A stretch of DNA of 64,000 nt from Chitinivibrionia bacterium (GCA_009779925.1 WRAZ01000001.1:206124-270123), one strand, 5' to 3'; positions 9,551 through 17,984 are shown, counted from the first letter of the stretch. Notes: a model not told the origin generated them from the sequence alone. Numbers and translations are program-made.

Positions 9551-12271
9551 ATGGAAAAACAATATTCGCCGATAAACGTCGAGCAGAGAATTTACGAAGA
9601 ATGGGAAAAAAACGGGTATTTTATCGCAAATGCTCAATCAAATAAACCTGCGTTTTCAATAGTTATTCCGCCGCCGAATGTCACAGGGATTTTGCACATG
9701 GGACACGCTCTGAACAACACAATTCAGGATATTTTGACCCGCTACAAACGAATGGACGGTTTTGAAACGCTCTGGATACCCGGCACCGACCACGCAGGCA
9801 TTGCCACGCAAAACGTCGTCGAAAAGAAACTTTCCAAAGAGGGCAGCAGTCGTCATAAAATCGGGCGAGAAAAATTTGTCGAAAAGGTCTGGGAGTGGAA
9901 AGAAGAATATCACAAAACCATAACAACGCAACTTCGCAAACTCGGAAGTTCCTGCGATTGGTCGCGCGAAAGATTTACAATGGACGAGGGCTTGTCGAAA
10001 GCCGTCCGCAAAGTTTTCGTTAAATTATACGAAGACAAAATGATTTATCGCGGAAAATACATCGTAAACTGGTGCCCCAGATGCCGCACCGCCCTCGCCG
10101 ACGACGAGGTAGAACACCAAGATAAAGAGGGCAATTTGTGGTATTTTAGGTATCCATTTGCCGTTTCGGCTCCGCTCAACGACCGAAGCGCAGAATATGT
10201 TGTTGTCGCGACCACCCGTCCCGAAACAATGCTCGGGGACGTTGCCGTTGCGGTCAATCCCAAAGACGAGCGATACAAGGATTTAATCGGCAAAAAACTG
10301 ATGTTGCCCATACAAAACCGCGAAATTCCGCTGATTTCGGACGATTACGTTAAAAAAGAATTCGGAACGGGCGCGGTAAAAATCACTCCTGCGCACGACC
10401 CAAACGACTTTCAGATGGGGCTTCGGCACAATTTTGTTCCCGTTGTAATTATGGACGAGGGCGGAAAAATGTCGGGCGAAATTCCCGCGGAATACATCGG
10501 GCTCGACAGATTTGAAGCGCGCAAAAAAATCGTAGAAAAATTTGAGGAACTTGGCTTGCTCGAAAAAATAGAAAAACACGAAAATAAAGTCGGACATTGC
10601 TATCGTTGCGACACCGTTATCGAGCCGTATTACAGCGACCAATGGTTCGTAAAAATGAAGCCGCTCGCCGAAAAATCGCTTGAAGCCGCGCTTAAGGAAG
10701 ACGTAAAATTTCACCCCGACCGCTGGAAAAAAATCTATGCCGATTGGATGGAAAACATTCGCGATTGGTGTATTTCGCGCCAAATTTGGTGGGGACATCG
10801 CATTCCCGTTTGGTATTGCCAAGATTGCGGCGAAATTATCGTAAGCGAAACCGACCCGACGGACTGTCCGAAGTGCAAAAGCGCAAAACTAAATCAAGAA
10901 AACGACGTTTTGGACACTTGGTTTTCGTCGTGGCTTTGGCCCTTTACGACAATGGGCTGGGGCGGAGATATGAACACGGACGACTTGAAGAAATTCTTTC
11001 CGACGAGTGTCTTGGCGACCGCATACGACATCTTGTTTTTCTGGGTTGCAAGAATGGTTATGGCAAGTTTGTATTTCACAAAAGAAGTCCCGTTCAGCGA
11101 CGTTATTTTGCACGGAATGGTGCGCGACAAAACAGGCAGAAAAATGAGCAAATCACTCGGAAACATAATCGACCCGCTCAAAATAATCGCCTCTCACGGC
11201 GCGGATTCGCTTCGTTTTTCAATGATGATGAACACTGCCGCAGGAACAGACATATTCATAGGAGAAGACAGTTTCGACATCGGACGAAATTTCGCAAATA
11301 AATTGTGGAACGCCTCAAGATTTTTGATTTCGAATATTGAAAATCCGTTAAAATTCGATAATTTGCCGCCAAAAGAGCGGTTAAAACCAGAAGACAACTG
11401 GATAATCAGTCGTCTCATTATAACAGTTATAAACGTGCGTAGTGCACTCGACAAATATCGTTTTAACGAAGCGAGCCATATTCTTTATGACTTTATATGG
11501 AAAGATTTTTGCGATTGGTATATTGAGGCGAAAAAAGATGATTTTTATAGACCTGAGCCTTACATTCCCAACGGCAAGCCTTTTACGGTTGAAAGAGACG
11601 AAATTAGAGAAAATGCTTTTAACTGTGCTTCTTACACGCTTTCGGTAATCCTAAAACTTCTGCACCCCTTTATGCCGTTTGTAACCGAAGAAATTTGGCA
11701 ACATTTGCGCGAAAAAGTGCAAAACAGCGAAATTAATGGCAATTCGATTATGCTTGAGAAATTTCCAATATTTGATGATAATGATCTACGAATACTTCCT
11801 CAAGAGGAAGGTGGTTTTCTTGATTTTTTGCGAGAAATAATTACAGGGTTGCGAACAATAAGGAGCGAAAACAACGTTCCGCCCGAAAAAAAGGTCTCGG
11901 TGGTAATCATTCCGTTTGACGACCTCAAAGAAAATTTTTTAAAGTCGTGCGACCATTTGATAAAATACTTCGTTAAAACAGATAATCTTATCATTTCGCG
12001 AAAAGCGCAAAAACCGTCTTTTGCAGGACAAAACGTAATAAACAAAACCGAAATTTACGTAATTTTGGATGGCTTGGTGGACTTGGAAGCCGAAAAAGAA
12101 AAAATTGCCAAAGAAATCACCCGCCTCGAAAACGCCGCCAAAGGTTTTGAAGCCCGCCTGAACAACGAAGAGTTCACCCAAAAAGCCCCGCCGAAAGTGA
12201 TAGAAGCGGAAAAGGCGAAGTATGCGAATGTGTTGGAGACCTTGGAGAAACTGCGGGCGAATTTGGGATAA
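9551..12271 (+). CDS. valS: Valyl-tRNA synthetase
   Basis: 906 residues, the usual size. The class I signature HMGH (49-52) lies within PPNVTGILHMGHAL, and KMSKS is at 531-535. The CP1 editing domain includes TTRPETMLGDVAVAV, and the C-terminal end (about 835-906) is the ValS coiled-coil arm (LEAEKEKIAKEITRLENAAK). The enzyme charges tRNA-Val and removes mischarged threonine. The start is preceded by TTAAGGAGTTATCAAA. A strong hairpin follows the stop codon. Confidence 0.98.
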   Translation: MEKQYSPINVEQRIYEEWEKNGYFIANAQSNKPAFSIVIPPPNVTGILHMGHALNNTIQDILTRYKRMDGFETLWIPGTDHAGIATQNVVEKKLSKEGSSRHKIGREKFVEKVWEWKEEYHKTITTQLRKLGSSCDWSRERFTMDEGLSKAVRKVFVKLYEDKMIYRGKYIVNWCPRCRTALADDEVEHQDKEGNLWYFRYPFAVSAPLNDRSAEYVVVATTRPETMLGDVAVAVNPKDERYKDLIGKKLMLPIQNREIPLISDDYVKKEFGTGAVKITPAHDPNDFQMGLRHNFVPVVIMDEGGKMSGEIPAEYIGLDRFEARKKIVEKFEELGLLEKIEKHENKVGHCYRCDTVIEPYYSDQWFVKMKPLAEKSLEAALKEDVKFHPDRWKKIYADWMENIRDWCISRQIWWGHRIPVWYCQDCGEIIVSETDPTDCPKCKSAKLNQENDVLDTWFSSWLWPFTTMGWGGDMNTDDLKKFFPTSVLATAYDILFFWVARMVMASLYFTKEVPFSDVILHGMVRDKTGRKMSKSLGNIIDPLKIIASHGADSLRFSMMMNTAAGTDIFIGEDSFDIGRNFANKLWNASRFLISNIENPLKFDNLPPKERLKPEDNWIISRLIITVINVRSALDKYRFNEASHILYDFIWKDFCDWYIEAKKDDFYRPEPYIPNGKPFTVERDEIRENAFNCASYTLSVILKLLHPFMPFVTEEIWQHLREKVQNSEINGNSIMLEKFPIFDDNDLRILPQEEGGFLDFLREIITGLRTIRSENNVPPEKKVSVVIIPFDDLKENFLKSCDHLIKYFVKTDNLIISRKAQKPSFAGQNVINKTEIYVILDGLVDLEAEKEKIAKEITRLENAAKGFEARLNNEEFTQKAPPKVIEAEKAKYANVLETLEKLRANLG

Positions 12272-12275
12272 AATT

Positions 12276-12309
12276 AAAACAGGCAAATCTTTATAGGTTT
12301 GCCTGTTTT
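12276..12309. terminator. Bidirectional hairpin terminator after valS
   Basis: AAAACAGGCAAA and its exact reverse complement TTTGCCTGTTTT flank a 10-base loop, with A/T runs on both sides. It can end valS on the plus strand and the ksgA/HicB-like transcript on the minus strand, whose stop codon touches it. Confidence 0.85.
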
Positions 12310-12446
12310 TAATCTTCATAATACAATGCCAACGCTTCTTTCAGGTTTTCTATTGCAAAGTCCATTGTTCTGCCTTGTGAGGTAATATTGTTTTCCACAC
12401 ACATTGCTACAAACCAATCTTCTTCGCGCCATACAACCCAACCCAA
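12309..12446 (-). CDS. Small HicB-like antitoxin-type ORF or remnant, overlapping ksgA
   Basis: A short frame on the minus strand, 45 codons from a TTG at 12446 or 31 from the ATG at 12404. The peptide reads WREEDWFVAMCVENN, then ITSQGRTMDFAIENLKEA and LALYYED. This closely follows the HicB antitoxin pattern (a strand ending in an acidic turn, then SQGxTxxxAxxNLKEAxxLY). The first third overlaps the 3' end of ksgA in another frame. No HicA toxin partner is seen next to it. It may be a solitary HicB-like regulator, or a trimmed remnant whose 5' end was lost when it came to lie against ksgA. The family resemblance is seen directly; expression is uncertain. Confidence 0.5.
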   Translation of the reverse strand: MGWVVWREEDWFVAMCVENNITSQGRTMDFAIENLKEALALYYED

Positions 12447-13204
12447 TCCTCATCACTCAACTCTTCTGCGCGAATATTTTCGTCAAAACCTTGCTTTTCA
12501 AAAGCGACTTTTGCCACTTCTTTGGACGAAAATTCATCGGAAATAACATTGAGCAGTTTTTTACGTCTCTGCGAATAGCCCAAACTTACAAATGCGAAGA
12601 AATTCTCCCATTTGTCGCGAGGAATACGGGAAGTTTTCTGCGGATTTATATCTAATTTTATTACGGCGGACTGTATTTTCGGCGCAGGGAAAAACGCGCC
12701 GGGCGGAACAACGCACACTTTTTTTATATCGGCGAAATATTGGCACAAAATCGACAAAAAGCCAATGTCTTTTCCCTTTGGTGTGGCGCAAATTCTGTCG
12801 GCTACTTCTTTTTGAAGCATACAAACAATCGACTTTAATCGCGGACTTTCAAAAAGCAGGCGTTTAATTATCAGATTGCCGACATTATACGGCAAATTTC
12901 CCACGACAAAAAAATCGCCGTCTATTTGCGAATAATCGAATTTTACCGCGTCGGCGTTGAAAATTTTGTAGTTTTCACGCTCGCCAAATTCGGTTTTTAT
13001 ATGCTCAACCATATCACGGTCTGCGTCAATCATAATAAAGTTGAAGTTTTTGTCGATAAGTTTTTTAGACAGCGCGCCTTTTCCGGGACCGATTTCGATA
13101 AGCGTATCGCCTGCTTTAGCTTCGACAGCTTCAATGATTTTGTCGATATGAAATTGCGAAATTAAGAAATTCTGTCCGAATTGTTTTTTTGGCGCGACTG
13201 ACAT
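12407..13204 (-). CDS. ksgA: 16S rRNA (adenine1518-N6/adenine1519-N6)-dimethyltransferase
   Basis: 265 residues from ATG 13204, which begins MSVAPKKQFGQNFL; this start is preferred to the upstream in-frame extension inside the Mur ligase gene because KKQFGQNFL is the conserved KsgA N-terminus. SAM-binding motif I is IEIGPGKGALS, and the catalytic motif IV is NLPYNV. It dimethylates two adenines near the 3' end of 16S rRNA during 30S assembly. It begins three bases after the Mur ligase stop codon, and its own stop lies inside the HicB-like frame. Confidence 0.95.
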   Translation of the reverse strand: MSVAPKKQFGQNFLISQFHIDKIIEAVEAKAGDTLIEIGPGKGALSKKLIDKNFNFIMIDADRDMVEHIKTEFGERENYKIFNADAVKFDYSQIDGDFFVVGNLPYNVGNLIIKRLLFESPRLKSIVCMLQKEVADRICATPKGKDIGFLSILCQYFADIKKVCVVPPGAFFPAPKIQSAVIKLDINPQKTSRIPRDKWENFFAFVSLGYSQRRKKLLNVISDEFSSKEVAKVAFEKQGFDENIRAEELSDEDWVGLYGAKKIGL

Positions 13205-13206
13205 TT

Positions 13207-14703
13207 TTACAAACTTTCCGCTAAGTCTTTCGCAAAAACGGCAAGCGAATTGTCGCGCGCGCCGCATATTAAAATAGTTTCGTTTTCTTTTACTTCTTTT
13301 TTCAGTATTTCAGTTAATTTTTCGCGATTTTCGACAAAAACAAAGCGGTTTTTATCGCCTAATTCGTCGGCGAGTTTGTCGCTGTCTGTGCTTGTATCAG
13401 CTGTTCCGCCTGCATAAAATGTGGGAAGCAAATACAGTTTGTCATTTTCGCCGATATATTCGGAAAACATTGTTTTTAAGTCGTCGAACATAAATTTAAG
13501 CGGTCCAAAACCGTGCGGCTGAAACACCACCGAAAGCGGCGTTTTCCGCATCTTGGCGGCTGATATTGCCGCCGATATTTTGTCGGGATTGTGCGCATAA
13601 TCGTCAATTACGAGTATGTTTTTTGAAGCAGGGTATTTGTCAAATCTTCTGGCAATTCCACTGTAAGTCGCAAGCGCTTCGGCGATAGTTTTTTCGTCAA
13701 TTCCCAATTCTTTGCAAACAGCAAGCGCCGCAAGTGCGTTTTTTATGGTATGTTCCCCCGTAAAATTTAGCACAAATGTTGTGTTTTGCGTAGGGGCGAA
13801 ACATTTTTCGCCCGTACTTGCACCATCTCCGTAGGGGTGGGTTTTAAACCCACCCTTACCGCAATCGCAATATGTAAACGTCGAAGAATTCTCAGCGCAA
13901 CTGTATCTTATCGGAAAATAATCCGCTTCTCGCGAAAATCCGAATGTTTTACCGTTAAAATCTGTAAAATGCTCGTCATCTTTATTGAAAATCGTTAGTT
14001 TTGATTGAGCGGAAGCGGTTTTCAGCAAATCTACAACTTCGCCGACTTCTTTGTGGTCGCGGGAAATATTCAGCAAAACCGAAATTTCGGGGAAATATCG
14101 CACAACCGTTCCGTCGCTTTCGTCGGCTTCAATCACCAAAAATTCACCGTCGCCTCTGAACGCGTTGCCTAATGTAGGGGCGTATTGCATACGCCCATTG
14201 GCAGCGGTTTTTGGGCGTATGCAATACGCCCCTACAGTTGTTCCTCGCAGAGAGTGTAGGTTTGCGCCACCGATAAACGACGGTTTTTTACCCGCAAAGT
14301 CCAAAATGTGAAAAATCATTGCCGAGACCGAGCTTTTTCCGCTCGTTCCCGTAATCGAAATTGTGCGGTGTTTTTTTACAATCGCCGCCAAAACTTCGCT
14401 TCTGTGAAGAATCGGGATATTCAGTTCGTTTGCTTTTTTTATGTCGGGATTATCGTTTTCTATTGCCGTCGAAACTACAAGCGCTTGAGTTTTAGGTGAA
14501 ATTCCACTTCCGTCTTGCAAGAACAGCGAAATTCCCTGTGATTTCAGTATGATTTCGTCTTCGCTGTTGCCATTCACAGACCTGTCGCTTCCGCTGATTA
14601 CGCAGTCTTTTACCAAGTATTGGGCAATCGCGCTCATTCCTATGCCCAAAATTCCGACGAAATGAAAGGAATTTATCTCTTTTTCGTCAATAAATAAAGA
14701 CAT
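13207..14703 (-). CDS. Mur ligase, MurC-like (UDP-N-acetylmuramate-alanine ligase type), with two palindrome-encoded inserts
   Basis: 498 residues from ATG 14703 (a GTG lies two codons further up). Mur ligase parts are clear: N-terminal HFVGILGIGMSAIAQYL, ATP loop GTSGKSS, ADESDGT, central GEHTIKNALAALA and C-terminal DDYAHNPDKI followed by VFQPHGFGPL. These match MurC rather than MurD, E or F, although the ATP loop departs from the usual MurC GTHGKTT and an Mpl-like role remains possible. Two translated palindromes interrupt the frame: about residues 156-179 (GAYCIRPKTAANGRMQYAP) and about 284-306 (FKTHPYGDGASTGEKCFAP). Both lie where homologues would be shorter, so they are probably surface loops. 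It overlaps the L,D-transpeptidase gene by 17 bases, forming a small cell-wall operon. Confidence 0.75.
   Translation of the reverse strand: MSLFIDEKEINSFHFVGILGIGMSAIAQYLVKDCVISGSDRSVNGNSEDEIILKSQGISLFLQDGSGISPKTQALVVSTAIENDNPDIKKANELNIPILHRSEVLAAIVKKHRTISITGTSGKSSVSAMIFHILDFAGKKPSFIGGANLHSLRGTTVGAYCIRPKTAANGRMQYAPTLGNAFRGDGEFLVIEADESDGTVVRYFPEISVLLNISRDHKEVGEVVDLLKTASAQSKLTIFNKDDEHFTDFNGKTFGFSREADYFPIRYSCAENSSTFTYCDCGKGGFKTHPYGDGASTGEKCFAPTQNTTFVLNFTGEHTIKNALAALAVCKELGIDEKTIAEALATYSGIARRFDKYPASKNILVIDDYAHNPDKISAAISAAKMRKTPLSVVFQPHGFGPLKFMFDDLKTMFSEYIGENDKLYLLPTFYAGGTADTSTDSDKLADELGDKNRFVFVENREKLTEILKKEVKENETILICGARDNSLAVFAKDLAESL
13790..13859. repeat. Two adjacent palindromes inside the Mur ligase frame
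   Basis: GTAGGGGCGA and TCGCCCGTAC flank a short loop (13790-13817), followed at once by GTAGGGGTGGGTTT with AAACCCACCCTTAC (13831-13859). Both share the GTAGGGG start and CTTAC/GTAC end of the dispersed family, and both are translated as part of the protein. Confidence 0.8.
14173..14236. repeat. Perfect 25-bp inverted repeat inside the Mur ligase frame
   Basis: The arms at 14173-14197 and 14212-14236 are perfect reverse complements beginning TGTAGGGGCGTATTGC, separated by 14 bases. Read on the coding strand it gives the GAYCIRP...RMQYAP peptide. Confidence 0.9.
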
Positions 14704-15148
14704 AATCACCCGCTTTCATTAAATCAAAAAGTTTTATTACATCTTCGTTTTTCATTACGATACAGCCGTGCGAAAAATGACTTTTGCCGACCTCGTTTTC
14801 TTTGTCCGTGCCGTGAATATATACGTATCGCGATTGCGTGTTTTCGTTGTGTTTTTCGAGCCCCGAAAGCCATAAAATTCTGCTTGTGATTGCATTTTCT
14901 TTGTATATGTCGCCGCTTTTCCAGACCTCGCCTGTTTGTTTGCGGGACTTGAATACCGCGCCGATTTCGGCTCCTTTGCCGATTTTTTTGTGAATTTCAA
15001 ACATTCCGCGCGGGGTTTTATTGGAGCCGCTCTTTTCGCCTCGTCCTTTTTTTGCGCAAGATATAGGGAAAGCAAACTTTTCGCCGTTCTTAAGCAAAAC
15101 CAACGAAAAATCATCGAAAGAAATTGTTGCTAAGTTTTTATTTTTCAT
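14687..15148 (-). CDS. L,D-transpeptidase (YkuD domain) without visible signal peptide
   Basis: 153 residues carrying a complete YkuD catalytic block: IHGTD (His112) and SHGCIVM (Ser126 to Cys129, with Cys129 as nucleophile). The middle shows NKTPRGMFEI, also typical of the ErfK/YbiS/YcfS/YnhG group. Such enzymes form 3-3 cross-links in peptidoglycan or attach proteins to it. Unusually, the N-terminus (MKNKNLATISFDDFSLVLL) is not a clear export signal; the protein may use a non-classical route or an upstream start not apparent here. It overlaps the Mur ligase start and follows the SRP RNA gene. Confidence 0.85.
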   Translation of the reverse strand: MKNKNLATISFDDFSLVLLKNGEKFAFPISCAKKGRGEKSGSNKTPRGMFEIHKKIGKGAEIGAVFKSRKQTGEVWKSGDIYKENAITSRILWLSGLEKHNENTQSRYVYIHGTDKENEVGKSHFSHGCIVMKNEDVIKLFDLMKAGDYVFIY

Positions 15149-15173
15149 AAATTTATAATTTTCCTAAAAAAGA

Positions 15174-15270
15174 GCTGAGTTATCCGCGGCACACCAAATA
15201 CATTGCTTACCGTTGCTTCCTTCCGAATCTGGCGGGGTTCACAAGATTCAATTGCGCGGGACCCAACTCT
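15174..15270 (-). ncRNA. ffs: Signal recognition particle RNA, small bacterial (4.5S) type
   Basis: The minus strand carries the SRP RNA core: GAACCCCGCCAG, then GGAAGGAAGCAACGGTAAGC and GGTGTGCCGCGG, the paired internal loops and tetraloop region bound by Ffh. The outer helix pairs GAGTT with AACTC. A T-rich tail (CTCTTTTTT) follows and should end transcription. The ends are approximate. It lies 5 bases downstream of tRNA-Ser. Confidence 0.93.
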
Positions 15271-15275
15271 AAAAG

Positions 15276-15366
15276 TGGCGGAGAGAAAGGGATTCGAACC
15301 CTTGGTACAGTTGCCCATACACACACTTTCCAGGCGTGCTCCTTCGACCAACTCGGACATCTCTCC
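15276..15366 (-). tRNA. tRNA-Ser (anticodon GGA)
   Basis: A 91-base class II tRNA with a long variable arm. Acceptor GGAGAGA pairs with TCTCTCC, the anticodon arm CACGC/GTGTG has loop CTGGAAA giving anticodon GGA, the T loop is GGTTCGAATCC, and discriminator G is followed by encoded CCA. Confidence 0.96.
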
Positions 15367-15379
15367 AAAAATCGTGGGT

Positions 15380-15391
15380 AAAATACTATTT
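15380..15391 (-). promoter_or_regulatory. Putative -10-like promoter element of tRNA-Ser/SRP RNA
   Basis: Minus strand reads AAATAGTATTTT followed by ACCC, 14 bases before the tRNA 5' end. Its placement at a stable RNA gene, where the transcript start is constrained by the tRNA, supports the element as a true promoter part. Confidence 0.6.
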
Positions 15392-15447
15392 GGGCGACGG
15401 TCGCCAGCCATTTTTTTTAATTTTGTCGAAAAATGATGTTTGGCAAT

Positions 15448-15479
15448 AAAAAAAGAGCGAGAAATTCCCACTCTTTTTT
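15448..15479 (-). terminator. Hairpin terminator after serA
   Basis: AAAAAAGAG pairs with CTCTTTTTT around a 13-base loop, about 75 bases downstream of the serA stop. Confidence 0.7.
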
Positions 15480-15514
15480 AACTTAAATTATCTGTTTTTC
15501 GATTTGTGATTTTT

Positions 15515-15543
15515 GTAAGGGCAGGTTTGAAACCTGCCCCTAC
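15515..15543. repeat. Dispersed palindrome, intergenic copy
   Basis: GTAAGGGCAGGTTTG followed by its near-exact complement ending CTGCCCCTAC, 11 bases beyond the serA stop. Confidence 0.9.
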
Positions 15544-15554
15544 GGCGATAGGCT

Positions 15555-16721
15555 TTAAATCACTCTGACCGCAATAACTCCGTCGATTGCCGAAATTTTT
15601 GCTACAATATCGTCGCCGACTTTGGAATTGGTGTCGATAATGTTGTATGCAATACCGTCGCGGTTTTTGTTTACCATTTCGCAGATATTTATTCCCGCCG
15701 CGGCAAGCGTGGTCGAAATTTGTCCGACCATATTCGGAACGTCTTTGTTTGCTATGGTAATACGCGTGTTTGCAGGGTTTCTGTCAACCGAAACTGCTGG
15801 GAAATTTACGGAATTTTTGATGTTTCCGTTTTCCAAGTAGTCGCGAAGTTGATTTGCCGCCATAATTGCGCAGTTGTCTTCCGACTCCTCTGTGGAAGCG
15901 CCGATGTGAGGAAGCGGAATTACGTTTTTGTAGGTAATCACTTCTTCGTCGGGGAAATCGGTGACGTATTTTGCCACTTTTCCGCTTTCGAGCGCCGCTT
16001 TCATATCCTTGTTTACAACAAGTCCGCCGCGCGCCATATTTATAATTTTTACGCCGTCTTTGCAAAGCGACAATTTTTCGGCGTTAAACATTCCTTTTGT
16101 TTCGTTTATGAAAGGAATATGAAGCGAAATAAAATCAGATTCGCGCAAAAGTGTTTCGAGCGCGTTCGCTCTTTTAACGTTGGACGACAAATTCCAAGCC
16201 GCTTCCACCGAGATGTAAGGGTCGTAGCCGATAACGTTCATTCCCAAGTTAGCGGCGGCATTTGCCGTTAAAACGCCGATTGCGCCAAGTCCGATTACGC
16301 CCAAAGTTTTGCCTTGAATTTCGTAGCCGCCGAAGTTTGCTTTTTCTTTTTCCACGATATTCGGCACTTCTTCGCCTTTGCCGTTAAGGGTATGCACCCA
16401 GTTTACGCCGCCGACAATGTCGCGCGAGGCAATGAGCATTCCCGCAATACAAAGTTCTTTAACGCCGTTTGCGTTTGCTCCCGGAGTATTGAAAACCACA
16501 ATTCCCTTTTCCGTGCATTTTTCGATTGGAATATTGTTTACACCCGCGCCCGCGCGAGCCACCGCTTTAAGCGATTTCGGCATTTCCATATCGTGCATTT
16601 TGAAGCTTCTCAGAATTATTCCGTCGGGATTTGCCATTTCGCCCGCAACCTCGTAGTTTTCGCGAGGGAGTTTTTCAAGACCAATTGTTGAAATCTTGTT
16701 CAACGTTTGAATTTTATACAT
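15555..16721 (-). CDS. serA: D-3-phosphoglycerate dehydrogenase
   Basis: 388 residues. The Rossmann motif is GVIGLGAIG, the substrate/NAD region shows ARAGAGVNNIP and NMARGGLV, and the catalytic His lies in LPHIGASTEESE. A C-terminal ACT-like domain (about residues 315-388, TRITIANKDVPNMVGQIS) suggests feedback control. It makes 3-phosphohydroxypyruvate, the first step of serine synthesis; serC, which does the next step, lies just upstream. Start ATG 16721 has AAAGGG nine bases before it and is preferred to a GTG eleven codons further up. Confidence 0.95.
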   Translation of the reverse strand: MYKIQTLNKISTIGLEKLPRENYEVAGEMANPDGIILRSFKMHDMEMPKSLKAVARAGAGVNNIPIEKCTEKGIVVFNTPGANANGVKELCIAGMLIASRDIVGGVNWVHTLNGKGEEVPNIVEKEKANFGGYEIQGKTLGVIGLGAIGVLTANAAANLGMNVIGYDPYISVEAAWNLSSNVKRANALETLLRESDFISLHIPFINETKGMFNAEKLSLCKDGVKIINMARGGLVVNKDMKAALESGKVAKYVTDFPDEEVITYKNVIPLPHIGASTEESEDNCAIMAANQLRDYLENGNIKNSVNFPAVSVDRNPANTRITIANKDVPNMVGQISTTLAAAGINICEMVNKNRDGIAYNIIDTNSKVGDDIVAKISAIDGVIAVRVI

Positions 16722-16767
16722 TTTTCTAGCCCTTTCTTTCGGTGTTTTCTTCACCTGTTTATTTTAT

Positions 16768-16847
16768 GTAGGGTGCGGGTTTCAAACCCGCCCAACTATT
16801 CCCATTTACGTTGCCTTTATTTGGGCAGGTTTGAAACCTGCCCCTAC
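16768..16847. repeat. Two dispersed palindromes between serC and serA
   Basis: One copy at 16768-16793 (GTAGGGTGCGGGTTTC and complement) and a second at 16823-16847 (GGGCAGGTTTG and complement ending CCCCTAC), filling most of the 135-base gap between the two genes. Confidence 0.9.
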
Positions 16848-16856
16848 AGATACAAA

Positions 16857-17951
16857 TTATGCGTTTTCTTTCTCGAATTTTTCGAGGAAATTAACGAGTG
16901 TTTTTACGCCGTCCAAATCAATTGCGTTGTAAATCGACGCGCGCAATCCGCCTACGCTTCTGTGTCCTTTAAGGTTAATCATTCCCGCCGCAGTCGCCGC
17001 TTTTACGCATTTGTCGTCCAATTCTTCGTTTCCTGTTATAAACGGAACGTTCATCAAAGAACGGTCTTGCGGGCGAACGGTCGCCTTAAACATCTTGGAG
17101 TTGTCCAAGAAACCGTAAAGCAAGTCGGCTTTTGCAACGTTGCGCTTTTTCATTTCGTCCAAACCGCCCAATCCGAGCAAATATTCAAAAACCAATCCCG
17201 CTATATATATGGAATAGGTTGGGGGCGTGTTATACATAGAGTCGTTTTCGGCGCAAATGTCGTATCTGAGCATTGTCGGGGTCATCTTTTTCGCTTTTTC
17301 TTTGCTCAATTCAAGCAAATCTTTGCGGATAATAACGATAACAAGCCCTGCAGGTCCGATATTTTTCTGCGCGCCAGCATAAATTACGCCGTATTTCGAC
17401 ACGTCAACAGGCTCGCTCAAAATACTCGACGACATATCGGTTATAAGCGGCACGTTTCCGACTTCGGGCAAGTTTGTCCACTTTGTTCCGTAAATTGTGT
17501 TGTTGCAAGTGAAATGAAAATACGCCGCTTCGGGATTAAATTTGCTCTTGTCCAAATCGGGAATGTGGTTGTAAATTTCCGCCTTGGAACTCGCTACAAC
17601 GTTAACGTCGCAATATTTTTTCGCCTCTTTTATCGCTTTGTCCGACCACGCGCCCGTGTCAGCGTAATCCGCCGCGGTTTTGTCGCCCAAAAGGTTAAGC
17701 GGAACAGCCGCAAATTGTGTGGAAGCGCCGCCCTGCATATACAAAATGTCGTAATTTTCGGGGATAGCCATAAGTTTGCGCAAATCGTCTTTTGATTTGT
17801 GAAGAATGCCCTCAAACGCCTTGGAACGGTGGCTCATCTCCATAACCGAAGTGCCTGTGTTGCCGTAATCCGTCATCTCTTTTGCCGCTCTTTCGAGAAC
17901 TGCAAGCGGCAACTGCGCCGGTCCCGCCGAAAAATTCAATACTCTTGCCAT
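16857..17951 (-). CDS. serC: Phosphoserine aminotransferase
   Basis: 364 residues, normal size. N-terminal LNFSAGPAQLPLAVLERA and the PLP lysine in GAQKNIGPAGL (Lys196) mark the SerC family. It converts 3-phosphohydroxypyruvate to phosphoserine using glutamate. A strong AAAGGAG ribosome binding site precedes ATG. Rex lies 33 bases upstream on the same strand, so rex-serC-serA probably form one transcript. Confidence 0.96.
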   Translation of the reverse strand: MARVLNFSAGPAQLPLAVLERAAKEMTDYGNTGTSVMEMSHRSKAFEGILHKSKDDLRKLMAIPENYDILYMQGGASTQFAAVPLNLLGDKTAADYADTGAWSDKAIKEAKKYCDVNVVASSKAEIYNHIPDLDKSKFNPEAAYFHFTCNNTIYGTKWTNLPEVGNVPLITDMSSSILSEPVDVSKYGVIYAGAQKNIGPAGLVIVIIRKDLLELSKEKAKKMTPTMLRYDICAENDSMYNTPPTYSIYIAGLVFEYLLGLGGLDEMKKRNVAKADLLYGFLDNSKMFKATVRPQDRSLMNVPFITGNEELDDKCVKAATAAGMINLKGHRSVGGLRASIYNAIDLDGVKTLVNFLEKFEKENA

Positions 17952-17984
17952 TGTAAAACTCCTTTCAAAAGTTTTATGTTTGTT

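Noticed and set aside
15203..15471. Frames across the tRNA-Ser and SRP RNA region
   Set aside because: These are translations of stable RNA genes.
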